Assembly (NCBI RefSeq): GCF_032163395.1
Contig: NZ_CP119968.1
Location: 1,411,501 to 1,475,500, forward strand
Length of the DNA stretch: 64,000 nt
DNA from: Gloeocapsopsis dulcis
GTDB lineage: Bacteria; Cyanobacteriota; Cyanobacteriia; Cyanobacteriales; Chroococcidiopsidaceae
Direction of reading: 5' to 3'
In this document: positions 35,174 through 44,332 of the stretch, piece by piece
How positions within the stretch are numbered: the stretch's first letter is position 1
How the letters are laid out: every line of letters starts with the position of its first letter
Notes under the pieces: model-generated
The model's database searches: none
What the model was told of the DNA's origin: nothing
Seen by the model: the letters and a program-made list of their open reading frames with translations, nothing else
Made by a program: the position numbers and the translations under genes

Positions 35174-36301
35174 TTACCGCAAAGCTTCGGCATATAAGTT
35201 TTCATGCATTGCAATTATTTGCTGTAAGTCATAAGTAGCCATGCGATCGCGCCCTTTTTTCCCTAGAGTTTGAGCAGCTTCAGGATCAATTAGTACCCAA
35301 TTCATTGCCCGTGTGATTCCGGTGACGTCTCCTAACTGAACTAAAAGATCCGATTCCAAGAGATCTTGTATACCTCGAATGTCAGTACCAATCACAGGAA
35401 TTTCTAAGCTTAAAGATTCCATAACACTTCGGGGTAATCCTTCTTGCGCGGAAACAAGCAGCGTTGCGACTGAAGCGCGAATGAGTACTGGAATATCGCG
35501 TCGCAATCCGAGAAAATGAACGCGTTCGGCGATACCTAACTCAGATGCTAAACTTTGCATCGCTTCTTGTAATGGTCCCGTTCCAGCTAACGCTAAGTGG
35601 GCTTGTTGGTGTTCTAGTAAAGCAAAGGCTTGGAGAAGATCGCGATGGCGTTTTCGGGGAATAAATTCTGCAATTGACAAAAAGAGTGGATTTTCTGGCG
35701 TTAGTCCTAATTCTTGGCGTACCTGCATCACATCGGTTTGAGCAACTGCTTGAGGACTGTAGTAATTTGTATCAACTCCGATTCCTGGCATATATCGGAT
35801 TTTTGCCGCTGGTACAATTTGATGCTGTGCGGCTTGCTCGTCTTGACGATTAATTACGACAAGATAATCTGTCCAATGCCCTGCAAGTTTTTCTAGTGTT
35901 CGAAAGATTGTGTTTTTTACTGGCGATCCACCACGATAAAAGTGAAAACCATGCGCTGTATAAATTACCTTTGGCTTTGTTTGGTTTTGCCAACGATTAA
36001 TCGCATAACGAGTTACAAATGCAGCAACTGGTGTGTGGACGTGAACTAAATCATAATTTTGTTGGGCGAGAACTTGATGAATTTGGCGCGGTGCATTGAT
36101 AAAGTTGCGCGGATCGAGTGGGTTGCGCGACCATTCAACCTCCCAAATGCGATCGCACGCGGTAGTACACTCAGTACAATCAGTAATTCCCTGTGCCATA
36201 GCATCAACTTGCCAACCCTGTGCCCGAAAGTGCGCGATATAAGGCAACAGAAACGCCTGCACGGTAGCAGGAATGGTTGTAACAATCAAAAGTTTATACA
36301 T
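35174..36301 (-). CDS. Glycosyltransferase family 4
   Basis: 375 residues from the ATG at 36301 ('MYKLLIVTTIPATVQAFL'); an upstream in-frame start at 36334 would overlap the preceding gene by 41 bp. GT-B fold: N-terminal GT4 domain with 'DLVHVHTPVAAF' and C-terminal Glycos_transf_1 with 'LSIAEFIPRKRHRDLLQAF' and the E-x7-E region 'EGLPRSVMESLSLEIPVIG'. It is a retaining transferase using nucleotide sugars at the cytoplasmic membrane. The first 8 bp overlap the 36294 gene, so translation is coupled. Sugar specificity is unknown. Confidence 0.92.
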   Translation of the reverse strand: MYKLLIVTTIPATVQAFLLPYIAHFRAQGWQVDAMAQGITDCTECTTACDRIWEVEWSRNPLDPRNFINAPRQIHQVLAQQNYDLVHVHTPVAAFVTRYAINRWQNQTKPKVIYTAHGFHFYRGGSPVKNTIFRTLEKLAGHWTDYLVVINRQDEQAAQHQIVPAAKIRYMPGIGVDTNYYSPQAVAQTDVMQVRQELGLTPENPLFLSIAEFIPRKRHRDLLQAFALLEHQQAHLALAGTGPLQEAMQSLASELGIAERVHFLGLRRDIPVLIRASVATLLVSAQEGLPRSVMESLSLEIPVIGTDIRGIQDLLESDLLVQLGDVTGITRAMNWVLIDPEAAQTLGKKGRDRMATYDLQQIIAMHENLYAEALR

Positions 36302-37409
36302 ACAAAGCTTGATACTGGGCGACAATGGCATCAAGGGTAAAGTTTTCTTGAATTCTTACTCTTGCTGCTTTACCTAAAGCGGTTCTCCCTGCCGAACCGA
36401 GTTCAATTAATTCTTGCCAAGCCTCAGCGAGGGCTTGAGGATTTTTTGGCGGAACAACTTTTCCGGTGTTGCTGACAATCCACTCAGAATCACCGACATC
36501 TGTAACAGCACAAGGTACTCCACAAGACATTGCTTCTCCCACAACTAAAGGAAATGCCTCACCATACGCCGAAGCTGAAGTTGCAATATCAAGTGCAGCC
36601 ATAAGCTGGGGAATGTCACTGCGTTCGCCTAAAAGATGAATTTGTAGAGATAGCCCTAAGTGATCAATAAGTTGGTGCAAGTTCTGATTTGCTGACGTGA
36701 CATCGGTACCAGCTAGTAAAAAATGGACTGGATATTTCTTGGTAAGAATTGCGGCTGCTTGGAGAAAGTTGGCGTGATCTTTCATCGGATGATAGCGACA
36801 AAATAATCCGATCAATAATGTGTCTGGAGCTAATTTTAAAGCAGTGCGAACTTCTGATCTTGCCTTGGATGAAGGTTGAAACAGCGCAGTATCAAAACCA
36901 TTGGGAATGACGCAGCTATTTTGACTGCAATAACCTAAGGCTTCATGTTGCGATCTACTCGTTTGTGAAACAAAAACAATCTTCTTTGGAGAGTTAGATA
37001 TCTTAGCACCCAATTTAATAAGGGCTTGCGTCATCTGCTTTTCGGCATTCAACGCCGCAATGGAATGATGAATCCCCCAAATGACTGGTATTTTGGGTGT
37101 GAAAAGACTAGCAATGTATGCAGCTATATTGCCATGATACATCCAACCTTGAATAATACTTGGTTGCAATTGATGTAAAGTGCGAATCAATTTCCAGAAA
37201 ATAACTGGTGTAGGTAGCTTTCCTGGTTGCATTCCTAGCGCATGTACAGGTATATCTAACGCTGAAATGCGATCGCTTAATGCTCCTCGATCCATTAATG
37301 AAACTACGGTAGGGCTAAAGCGATCGCGGTTTGTCTGTGACAAAAGATTGTAAAGCATCATCTCTGCACCACCAGTAGAAAGTCCAGTGATGATATGCAC
37401 AATTTTCAT
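36294..37409 (-). CDS. Glycosyltransferase family 4
   Basis: 371 residues with a complete GT-B architecture: N-terminal 'VHIITGLSTGGAEMMLYNLL' (GGAE donor-side loop) and C-terminal 'IGLFCRYHPMKDHANFLQAA' and 'YGEAFPLVVGEAMSCGVPCA' (E-x7-E). It resembles enzymes adding hexoses or deoxyhexoses to exopolysaccharide repeat units. Its ATG overlaps the end of the polymerase-like gene by 4 bp and its end overlaps the next GT, so three genes are translated as one coupled set. Confidence 0.92.
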   Translation of the reverse strand: MKIVHIITGLSTGGAEMMLYNLLSQTNRDRFSPTVVSLMDRGALSDRISALDIPVHALGMQPGKLPTPVIFWKLIRTLHQLQPSIIQGWMYHGNIAAYIASLFTPKIPVIWGIHHSIAALNAEKQMTQALIKLGAKISNSPKKIVFVSQTSRSQHEALGYCSQNSCVIPNGFDTALFQPSSKARSEVRTALKLAPDTLLIGLFCRYHPMKDHANFLQAAAILTKKYPVHFLLAGTDVTSANQNLHQLIDHLGLSLQIHLLGERSDIPQLMAALDIATSASAYGEAFPLVVGEAMSCGVPCAVTDVGDSEWIVSNTGKVVPPKNPQALAEAWQELIELGSAGRTALGKAARVRIQENFTLDAIVAQYQALYV

Positions 37410-38620
37410 ACATTATGCCCTAAGCGATACTTCTCCTCTTGCTGGCTTGTCACGCTTAAAGTTGCCATCAAGGCAAAGCTCAGCAAGATAAATCTGTCTT
37501 CAATTACTGTATGGCTAAATATTCCCCACAATATAATAAAAGTCGCAAATGCTAGCGCAATATATTGACTTTCGCCTCGACTGTTGCGTGTTACAGCATA
37601 AACTAACAAGGGTAGAATTAAGATACCTAAAAACCCATGATCTGTCATGTAAAACAAGTACATATTATGGGTAGATATTCCAAAACTCCATTCAATCGTT
37701 GAAGCAATTCCATTACCCCATAATGGACTTTGCAAAAATAATTGCCATCCAGCAATCAAAATGTCCATCCGCGAATCAGCCGAATGTTCAGAACCTGTTG
37801 GGTTTTCAAACCATTCCAGCCTTTCTCTGATACCGTATGGTAGCTGGTTAATATTCACGAATTCGCTACTTAAAAATCCTAGTCCAACAACTAAAACTCC
37901 TACTGCTATAAGCCAGTAAACTATTTGATGTTTGCTAATGACTCGTTTTTTAATAAAAATTAGTGTTACTAAAATCCAGCCTAGAATTGCCCCCCGAGAA
38001 AACGTCAACAAAATTCCTAGCCCAATAAAAGAGATCAAATACGGGCGGTATTTCTGTGGTAGTATTTCCGTGCTAAAAATCATGCTTAAAACTAACGCAC
38101 AACCACTTCGATTTGGATCGACATAAAAGCCTGCTGGACGACCTGTGTCATTAAGACCACTAAAGATTAGGGGATTAAGTAATTCATAAATATTATTGAG
38201 AACTGCGAGCGCTCCTACAAACAAAATTGCATATCTTGCCCACACCTGTACAACATGATATTTAGAAAAAATTAGGAGCATAATAAAAATAAAGATCGCA
38301 GACAAAACTCGCAATCTTAATTCTTGATAACCAACATCAGAAGATAAAAATATTAAAAAATACAACAAAGAGACTGTAATATATCCAACAACCCAAACAA
38401 TAAACGCAGACGGAAAATATTTGATCCGGTTAAAAATCGAGAATAATAAAGGTATTGATAAGCCTCCAAAAAGAAAAATTATATTGATTGGAGCAGGACT
38501 CTGCCCAGATCTAAAGAAATATAAATCTGCATCTGAAAAGAAAATAGCAACAGCAGCTATTGCTAAAGCGCATTGGTAATATATAATTAAGTCATGTTTT
38601 CTAGCTATTGCAGGAATCAT
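37406..38620 (-). CDS. O-antigen polymerase/ligase-like membrane protein (Wzy/WaaL family)
   Basis: About 404 residues from the ATG at 38620 (a TTG at 38647 is less likely). Some eleven hydrophobic helices with a larger periplasmic loop containing 'GIRERLEWFENPTGSEHSADSRM' features and, before it, 'FYVDPNRSGCALVLSM' and 'LTFSRGAILGWILV', which are typical of the Wzy_C/O-antigen ligase family. Such proteins polymerise lipid-linked repeat units at the periplasmic face. Located among GT4 genes and paired with the flippase at 40904, so a Wzy role is likelier than ligase. Confidence 0.82.
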   Translation of the reverse strand: MIPAIARKHDLIIYYQCALAIAAVAIFFSDADLYFFRSGQSPAPINIIFLFGGLSIPLLFSIFNRIKYFPSAFIVWVVGYITVSLLYFLIFLSSDVGYQELRLRVLSAIFIFIMLLIFSKYHVVQVWARYAILFVGALAVLNNIYELLNPLIFSGLNDTGRPAGFYVDPNRSGCALVLSMIFSTEILPQKYRPYLISFIGLGILLTFSRGAILGWILVTLIFIKKRVISKHQIVYWLIAVGVLVVGLGFLSSEFVNINQLPYGIRERLEWFENPTGSEHSADSRMDILIAGWQLFLQSPLWGNGIASTIEWSFGISTHNMYLFYMTDHGFLGILILPLLVYAVTRNSRGESQYIALAFATFIILWGIFSHTVIEDRFILLSFALMATLSVTSQQEEKYRLGHNV

Positions 38621-38659
38621 AATACTAAAAGCAATATTTTTTCTCAAACACTAATTATA

Positions 38660-39775
38660 TTAATTTTCTTTACAGAGTAATAGTTCTAAGTATTTTGGCA
38701 CTGCCTGTTGTAATGAAAAATCCCTTGCTCGTTGAACTAATAATTCATGGTTCATCGGATTGTTTAATACCTTCAACATAGCTGTAGACAAAGCAGATAC
38801 ATCACCGATTGGTACTAAAGCACCGTACTTTCCTGCTGCTAAAATTTCTTCAGGACCGCTAGGGCAATTTGTTGCAATAACAGGACAACCACAAGCCATT
38901 GCTTCAATCAATACAGTTGGTAAACCTTCCCAACGTGAGGAAAGAACAAAAGCAGCGGCTCTACTCATGTAGGCATACGGATTATCAACAAAGCCAGGGA
39001 AAGAGACGTCTTCAGCAATTCCTAGTTCTTGGGTAAGTGCTTCTAATTCTTGCCGCGCTTCACCTTCTCCTAAAATCAGTAAACGCGCTGGTCGTGTTTT
39101 TCGTACAATTGCAAAGGCTTGAATCAAAGTGCTAAAGTCTTTTTGCAAAGTGAGCCTGCCAACCGCTAGAAATACAGGTACATCGACATTTTGAAACCAA
39201 GGATGATTTAGAGTTGCTTTGGCTTTGGTGATGAGTTCTTCATCGACGACAGGATTGTAAATTGCGCTGAGTTTGTGCGGTGCGATGTTTAATTGTTCTG
39301 CGAGATCGCGGGCTGCACCTTGAGAAACTCCCACGATCGCATCGGCACGTGGGTATAGCAATTTCATAAACAGCGGTACAAGCTTACCTCGGAGTAGATT
39401 TGATCGAGCTACAGATAGAGTGTCATGTTCGACTAAAACGAGTTGAGTATTTGTATGGGCTAACTCCCTTGCCATCACTGCTATTACGTTAGCGTGGTTC
39501 ATGTGCGAAAATAATGCATCTGGCTGGGCTTGGCGCAGATAACGCGATAGCGGTGCAATCGCCTTGATGACTCTTCCCGCTGCTAAGTCTACGACTCGTA
39601 CTTGTGAGGGAACCTGCTCTAAATATGGTCCTTCTCTACTTGCTAAAACGAGATCCAAGGACACATCGTATGGCAACATTCCTTTAAGAAGATTGATTGC
39701 TACTCTTTCTGCACCACCTCCGTGTAAGGCAGGAAGAAAAAAAGCAATACGTTTTGTCGATGAAAATTGGTTCAT
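38660..39775 (-). CDS. Glycosyltransferase family 4
   Basis: 371 residues from the ATG at 39775 ('MNQFSSTKRIAFFLPALHGG'); the reading frame extends to 39823 without a better start. GT-B features: 'GGGAERVAINLLKGM', 'LAVGRLTLQKDFSTLIQAF', 'RWEGLPTVLIEAMACGCPV' (E-x7-E) and 'CPSGPEEILAAGKYG'. It is clearly related to its upstream neighbour at 39801 over the C-terminal half (shared CPSGPxEI motif), suggesting an old tandem duplication. It adds a sugar to the lipid-linked repeat unit; donor unknown. Confidence 0.92.
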   Translation of the reverse strand: MNQFSSTKRIAFFLPALHGGGAERVAINLLKGMLPYDVSLDLVLASREGPYLEQVPSQVRVVDLAAGRVIKAIAPLSRYLRQAQPDALFSHMNHANVIAVMARELAHTNTQLVLVEHDTLSVARSNLLRGKLVPLFMKLLYPRADAIVGVSQGAARDLAEQLNIAPHKLSAIYNPVVDEELITKAKATLNHPWFQNVDVPVFLAVGRLTLQKDFSTLIQAFAIVRKTRPARLLILGEGEARQELEALTQELGIAEDVSFPGFVDNPYAYMSRAAAFVLSSRWEGLPTVLIEAMACGCPVIATNCPSGPEEILAAGKYGALVPIGDVSALSTAMLKVLNNPMNHELLVQRARDFSLQQAVPKYLELLLCKEN

Positions 39776-39800
39776 AACTTGATTTAGGCAGTAATTGATG

Positions 39801-40913
39801 CTATTTGCTGCGCACAACTTCATCCAGTAACGCTTCCCATTGACGCATCACGCTATCAAGACTAAACCGCGCGGATACTTCTGGCGCACGGCTAGCTAAT
39901 TGCGCACGCGCTGTTTGATCGACGATTAAATGTTCCATTGCAGATGCGATCGCCGCAACATCACCGTTGGAAACTAATATTCCATCTACACCATCGCGAA
40001 TAATTTCTTTCGGTCCACTTGGACAATCGGTACAAATAACTGGCAAACCGCAGGCTAAAGCTTCTCCATGTACCATCGGAAAGCCTTCAAATCGAGAAGC
40101 CATTGCAAAAAACTTTGCTTGTCTGAGGATTGCAAAAGGATTATTTACAACTCCCGGTAAAACAACTTGATGCGACAAGCCTAATTTATCTACATTAGTT
40201 TCTAGCTCTTGGCGTAACTCTCCTTCTCCTAAAATAATCAATTGCCAATCGGTAAATCGATCGGCTATTTGCTTGAAAGCAGATAGTAAAAGATCAAAGC
40301 CTTTTTGATAAGTTAGTCTACCCATAGCAACAATCCATTGCTTTTGCGGATCGATACCTTGTGGAAGACTCATTTGAGACTGAGGATCTTCACGAATAAT
40401 TAGTGGATTGTAAATTACAGTTTTTTTACGTTCTGGCAACCAATCAAACGCACTTTCAACTCCTCGACTCACGCTGACAACCTTAGCTGCATGAGGATAA
40501 GACAGGCGACGCAGTTTTTCCCAAATGGCACTACCGTATTTCATACCAACGTCACAATGCTCAGTAACAATAATAGGGTAATTTGTCTTAGTCAGTGACA
40601 ATAAAGTTGATATATTTGTTTGATCGACAAAGGAAATCACAGCATCAGGTTGCGTCGATTGAATTGCTTTGCGTAAGTGCGATAAGCGATAAAAATTATT
40701 TTTGACAGCTTGCACAATATTTGAAGATGTCCCCATCACATCTAAGGCTATTCTTTCTACTTGTGATGGTAGCTTATAAAAATCAATGTCTTTTCCTGAT
40801 AGCGTAATGACAGAAACGGTATAACCTCGTTGTAAAAAGCCTTCTGTCAGCAACACTAGAACTCGCTCAGCTCCGCCACAGGTAAGAGTTGCAGTGACTA
40901 ATGTTAGTTGCAT
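39801..40913 (-). CDS. Glycosyltransferase family 4
   Basis: 370 residues. 'LTCGGAERVLVLLTEGFLQ', 'VAMGRLTYQKGFDLLLSAF', 'RFEGFPMVHGEALACGLPV' and 'CPSGPKEIIRDG' mark a GT4 of the WbnH/PimA-like group. It is a paralogue of the 38660 protein. The start codon lies within the last 10 bp of the flippase gene at 40904, so translation is coupled. In the cytoplasm it would extend undecaprenyl-linked glycans before flipping. Confidence 0.92.
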   Translation of the reverse strand: MQLTLVTATLTCGGAERVLVLLTEGFLQRGYTVSVITLSGKDIDFYKLPSQVERIALDVMGTSSNIVQAVKNNFYRLSHLRKAIQSTQPDAVISFVDQTNISTLLSLTKTNYPIIVTEHCDVGMKYGSAIWEKLRRLSYPHAAKVVSVSRGVESAFDWLPERKKTVIYNPLIIREDPQSQMSLPQGIDPQKQWIVAMGRLTYQKGFDLLLSAFKQIADRFTDWQLIILGEGELRQELETNVDKLGLSHQVVLPGVVNNPFAILRQAKFFAMASRFEGFPMVHGEALACGLPVICTDCPSGPKEIIRDGVDGILVSNGDVAAIASAMEHLIVDQTARAQLASRAPEVSARFSLDSVMRQWEALLDEVVRSK

Positions 40914-42259
40914 TGCTCGGCAAATATTTTCAAGTTTTTATTAGCAAAAAAGATGAGATACAAGAAGGAAAATAAATAGACAAAGCTCGTAGACAAGGCA
41001 ATTCCACCAACTCCGATCCATTGCATAAATAGATAATTGAGACTGATATTGATGAGCAGGTTAAATACAGATACCCACATTAAAATGTGATTGAGTCGCA
41101 TTGAAGTAATTAGCTTAACCACAAAAATATCAGCAATATAAAAAGGAATTTGCAGCGCGTATAAAGATTGAATTTGAGCAACTATCTGTGTATCTTCAGA
41201 AGTAAAAGAACCGCGCTGAAATAATATCTGTACTATTAATTCAGAACTCAGTAGTAATAACGCCGTCAAGGGAAGAGCAACAGCAAAAATCAGCCACATA
41301 TATCGATTTAAAGTGCGGCGGACTCCTGCCCATTCATTACAAGCAACCATCTTAGAGAAATAAGGGATGACTGCAGTACTCAGTGCTGTTGTGGCTAAAG
41401 TAATTGGGAACGCAATAACTCGATTACCATAGTTCAGTGATGCCACACTTCCTGGGGCTAACATTGCTGCCATTGCTTGATCTACTAAAGTAGCACTACA
41501 CATGATGAATGCTCCAATCAGCGCTGGTACGCATTGATGTGCGACTTGACGCATTGGTGGATTAATTCCATACCATTTTGGTAGCAAAAATATACCTTGT
41601 TTGCGCAATGTTAATCCTAGTAAAACAATCTCTATTACTGTACCGGCAACCAAGCCTGCAGCTAGAGCAAAAATTCCCCAAGGTTTGATGAACAGAAAAA
41701 CGATAGTAATCGCTGGAGTTGCGATCGGAGCTAGCGCTGCTAAAGCAAAACGTTCGCCAGCGTTTAAAACTGCACCCCAGATCGCTACGACACTACTAAA
41801 GAGAACAATGGGAGCGATCGCCCAAAGTAAATGAAATGTTAAGCGTAATTTTTCTGGATCAAAACCAGCAGCAATCCAAGGTAAATATATTGGTGCAGTG
41901 ACTACCATCAGCAGCGTGGTAATGCCGAGCAATCCAAAACTCCAAATCATTGTTCCAGAAAACAACTGCTGTGCTGCTTGTTTACCTTGTTGCTCTCGCA
42001 CTTGGATATAGGTAGGAATTAACGCCGCATTGAAAGAGCCTGCAACGACATTAATGACAAAAGCAGGAACCAGCAAGGCAATCAAAAAGGCATCAACCGC
42101 GTCTCCAGTACCGAACCTCCAGGCAACTACCAGTTCTTTTCCGACAGATGCCACCTTGACGAATGCAGTTAATCCTGCAACTACAACAGCTGCACCAAAT
42201 ATTTTCCGGTTGACGGAAGTGCTTGTTAGCTTTGTCCAACTATTCAGTAATCTTTGCAC
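40904..42259 (-). CDS. Lipid-linked glycan flippase, MurJ/MviN-like (Wzx role)
   Basis: 451 residues with about 12-14 predicted transmembrane helices of the MOP superfamily. 'FGAAVVVAGLTAFVKVASVGKELVVAWRFGTGDAVDAFLIA' in pieces and 'ALIPTYIQVREQQGKQAAQ' are typical of the MurJ/MviN start, and 'NYGNRVIAFPITLATTALSTAVIPYFSKM' of its middle. Such MurJ homologues in polysaccharide loci usually flip the lipid-linked repeat unit (Wzx role) rather than lipid II. First gene of the coupled minus-strand cluster; its promoter should be in 42260-42587. Confidence 0.9.
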   Translation of the reverse strand: MQRLLNSWTKLTSTSVNRKIFGAAVVVAGLTAFVKVASVGKELVVAWRFGTGDAVDAFLIALLVPAFVINVVAGSFNAALIPTYIQVREQQGKQAAQQLFSGTMIWSFGLLGITTLLMVVTAPIYLPWIAAGFDPEKLRLTFHLLWAIAPIVLFSSVVAIWGAVLNAGERFALAALAPIATPAITIVFLFIKPWGIFALAAGLVAGTVIEIVLLGLTLRKQGIFLLPKWYGINPPMRQVAHQCVPALIGAFIMCSATLVDQAMAAMLAPGSVASLNYGNRVIAFPITLATTALSTAVIPYFSKMVACNEWAGVRRTLNRYMWLIFAVALPLTALLLLSSELIVQILFQRGSFTSEDTQIVAQIQSLYALQIPFYIADIFVVKLITSMRLNHILMWVSVFNLLINISLNYLFMQWIGVGGIALSTSFVYLFSFLYLIFFANKNLKIFAEQCN

Positions 42260-42587
42260 TTGCCAAGTTCTCGAACTAGCTCCTTAATTTATGTGTCTAG
42301 CTTACTAAGCCGCTGCTAAATAGCTTGATTGTAATTAATTACTGGGGTTTCGGATCAGCTAATAATGCTCAACTATTCCTAAACAACAAACACAATTTAA
42401 CGCTTACTTTTTTCATATTTAATTCATAATTAACTAATAATTTACTATTAGCTAAATTCTACAACACACAGTTGTTACTCATCCAGTTTTTAAAATAGAT
42501 TTATCCACAATAATTAGCAGATCCGAATTAAAGACTCTGCTATAGTTCAGTCAAATTAATTTGGTGATTTTTTAGAGTTAATAACAC
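42260..42587. other. Intergenic region, promoter of the polysaccharide cluster expected
   Basis: 328 bp, strongly AT-rich, between the DUF4832 gene end and the flippase start. No frame or clear operator was recognised. Confidence 0.5.
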
Positions 42588-44039
42588 TTAACGCGGTGCA
42601 AAAACCTGATTGCCAAAGTAGTTATTTCCTGACACATCAGGAGTAATGGTTACACTTCTTAATAGAGAATTATATCCAGTAGCTGCCTCCCATGTATTTT
42701 GATTTGCTAGTCGAATTGAATAGGCAGGGCGACGATATAATTTAGGCGAGGGATCGGGAAAATTAAGAAAGACTTGATACTTGCCATGAGGCATATTCGC
42801 TGGAATACCGCCTTCAACATTTACTGTCTTAGAATTGCCAGGCATCCACTTACGTGGTTCTTCGTTCACTGGTAAATAATACTCTTTTCCAGTTTGCTTG
42901 TGGCGTAAAACAATTTCTACTTTGCGTGGATTGTAAGCACTAGCCCATCCATCATTATTCACTGTGAAAGTCATTGCGAAAGTACCGGATGGTTTCACTT
43001 TTGCTGGAATTGTTGCATTTGTTAAACGAAAACGGTAGCCCAAGCGACGCTTAATTTCTAGCATACAGCCTTGCTGCTCCCACCGTTGTAATACTGCGTG
43101 GTGGAACTCTGAATTCAACACGCTCCAGCGTAGCTGTGCCATTTCTTTTAGCGCATTTGCACAGCCAATATAAGGTTGTGCGTGCTCGCTAGCGCTAGCA
43201 GTTTCACCACCATGTACTACATACAAGTTGTCGTTACCTAAATATTGCTTATCTCTGTCCACCTGGCGATAAGTATAAAATCCCAAATTATCTGAACTTG
43301 CTAAGAAACCATCATTGTGAGTCCCTGTTCTGGCACGATAAGTACCACTAAAAGCTTCGTCAGAATTGAGGGGTTGAGTCGTGTTAAACATATCCATTTT
43401 CTGCTTAGGAAACGGTAATAACACCATGCGTTGTGGAGGTAAAGCAGAAAGCATTTTGTAAAATATTGAGCGAGAATCTGCTGTAACATCTAGCGTTGAG
43501 TTGTTAATCAACTGATGAGAAGAACGATTCCACTGTCCCCAAGCCCCAATGAAGCCTGCTTCTAAATAAGCAATGACATCATAGTTATTTGACAATATTG
43601 GTTGCAGTTGCTCCAAGTGAGTCAAAATAATATCTTTCGGGGCGTCATAGCCACCAATATCCCAATTGTAGGCAAAACGGACTACTAGTTTTACTCCAGC
43701 ATCTCGCGCCCTATCAAAATCTTGTTTGACAAATTCGAGAAAAGATTGAGGTAGACTATTATACCGATATTGCGGAATTACATAAACTCGTCGAACTAAA
43801 CTTATATTCTCTGCTTTAACTGTTTTTAATTGGAAAGCTTGTAACGGAGAATCTTGATGTTTTGTTAAAAAATTTGCGTAAAATCCGCGTTCGGGACTCG
43901 CAAAATTTTCTAGACTTCCTTGATAAGTTGTAGTACCACCATTAACTTCTGTGGCGGCTTGACATGAACCAGCAACGGTTAAACTAACCAAGGAAAAAAT
44001 AACAGGGATTTGCAAACGTTGTAAAAGTCGTCTCATCAT
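42588..44039 (-). CDS. Secreted DUF4874/DUF4832 protein
   Basis: 483 residues with an N-terminal signal peptide (about 1-28, 'VIFSLVSLTVAGSCQAATE'). The first domain ('FASPERGFYANF', 'LVRRVYVIPQYRYNSLP', 'GVKLVVRFAYNWDIGG', 'YLEAGFIGAWGQWN') matches DUF4874, a TIM-barrel-like glycoside-hydrolase relative. The second ('GYRFRLTNATIPAKVKPSG', 'GKYQVFLNFPDPSPKL') matches DUF4832, a beta-sandwich. It is exported and found next to exopolysaccharide genes, so it may trim or bind the product. Catalytic acids are not established. Family names are from memory of these motifs. Confidence 0.82.
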   Translation of the reverse strand: MMRRLLQRLQIPVIFSLVSLTVAGSCQAATEVNGGTTTYQGSLENFASPERGFYANFLTKHQDSPLQAFQLKTVKAENISLVRRVYVIPQYRYNSLPQSFLEFVKQDFDRARDAGVKLVVRFAYNWDIGGYDAPKDIILTHLEQLQPILSNNYDVIAYLEAGFIGAWGQWNRSSHQLINNSTLDVTADSRSIFYKMLSALPPQRMVLLPFPKQKMDMFNTTQPLNSDEAFSGTYRARTGTHNDGFLASSDNLGFYTYRQVDRDKQYLGNDNLYVVHGGETASASEHAQPYIGCANALKEMAQLRWSVLNSEFHHAVLQRWEQQGCMLEIKRRLGYRFRLTNATIPAKVKPSGTFAMTFTVNNDGWASAYNPRKVEIVLRHKQTGKEYYLPVNEEPRKWMPGNSKTVNVEGGIPANMPHGKYQVFLNFPDPSPKLYRRPAYSIRLANQNTWEAATGYNSLLRSVTITPDVSGNNYFGNQVFAPR

Positions 44040-44332
44040 GATCGAGTTGAATACTAAACAATTTTATGAGTGGCTGTGTTAGTTCGAGATTTATGCTAGC
44101 TATACATAACCAAACAACAAATTGAAGATAGCTTTACTTTTGTTTTTTACCCTAGAGCAAATTCACTGAAAATAGAGTTATATCCAGTTTTTTCGTATGC
44201 TATCTACTAAGGATTTTTACTCAAGTAAAAAGCTACAATCAACATAATTAACTGAAATATTCAGTAAGATCTCGGCGAGCAAACGTTTATTCTGCATACA
44301 GCACTATTTTACTCTGCTCAGTAATTATACAG

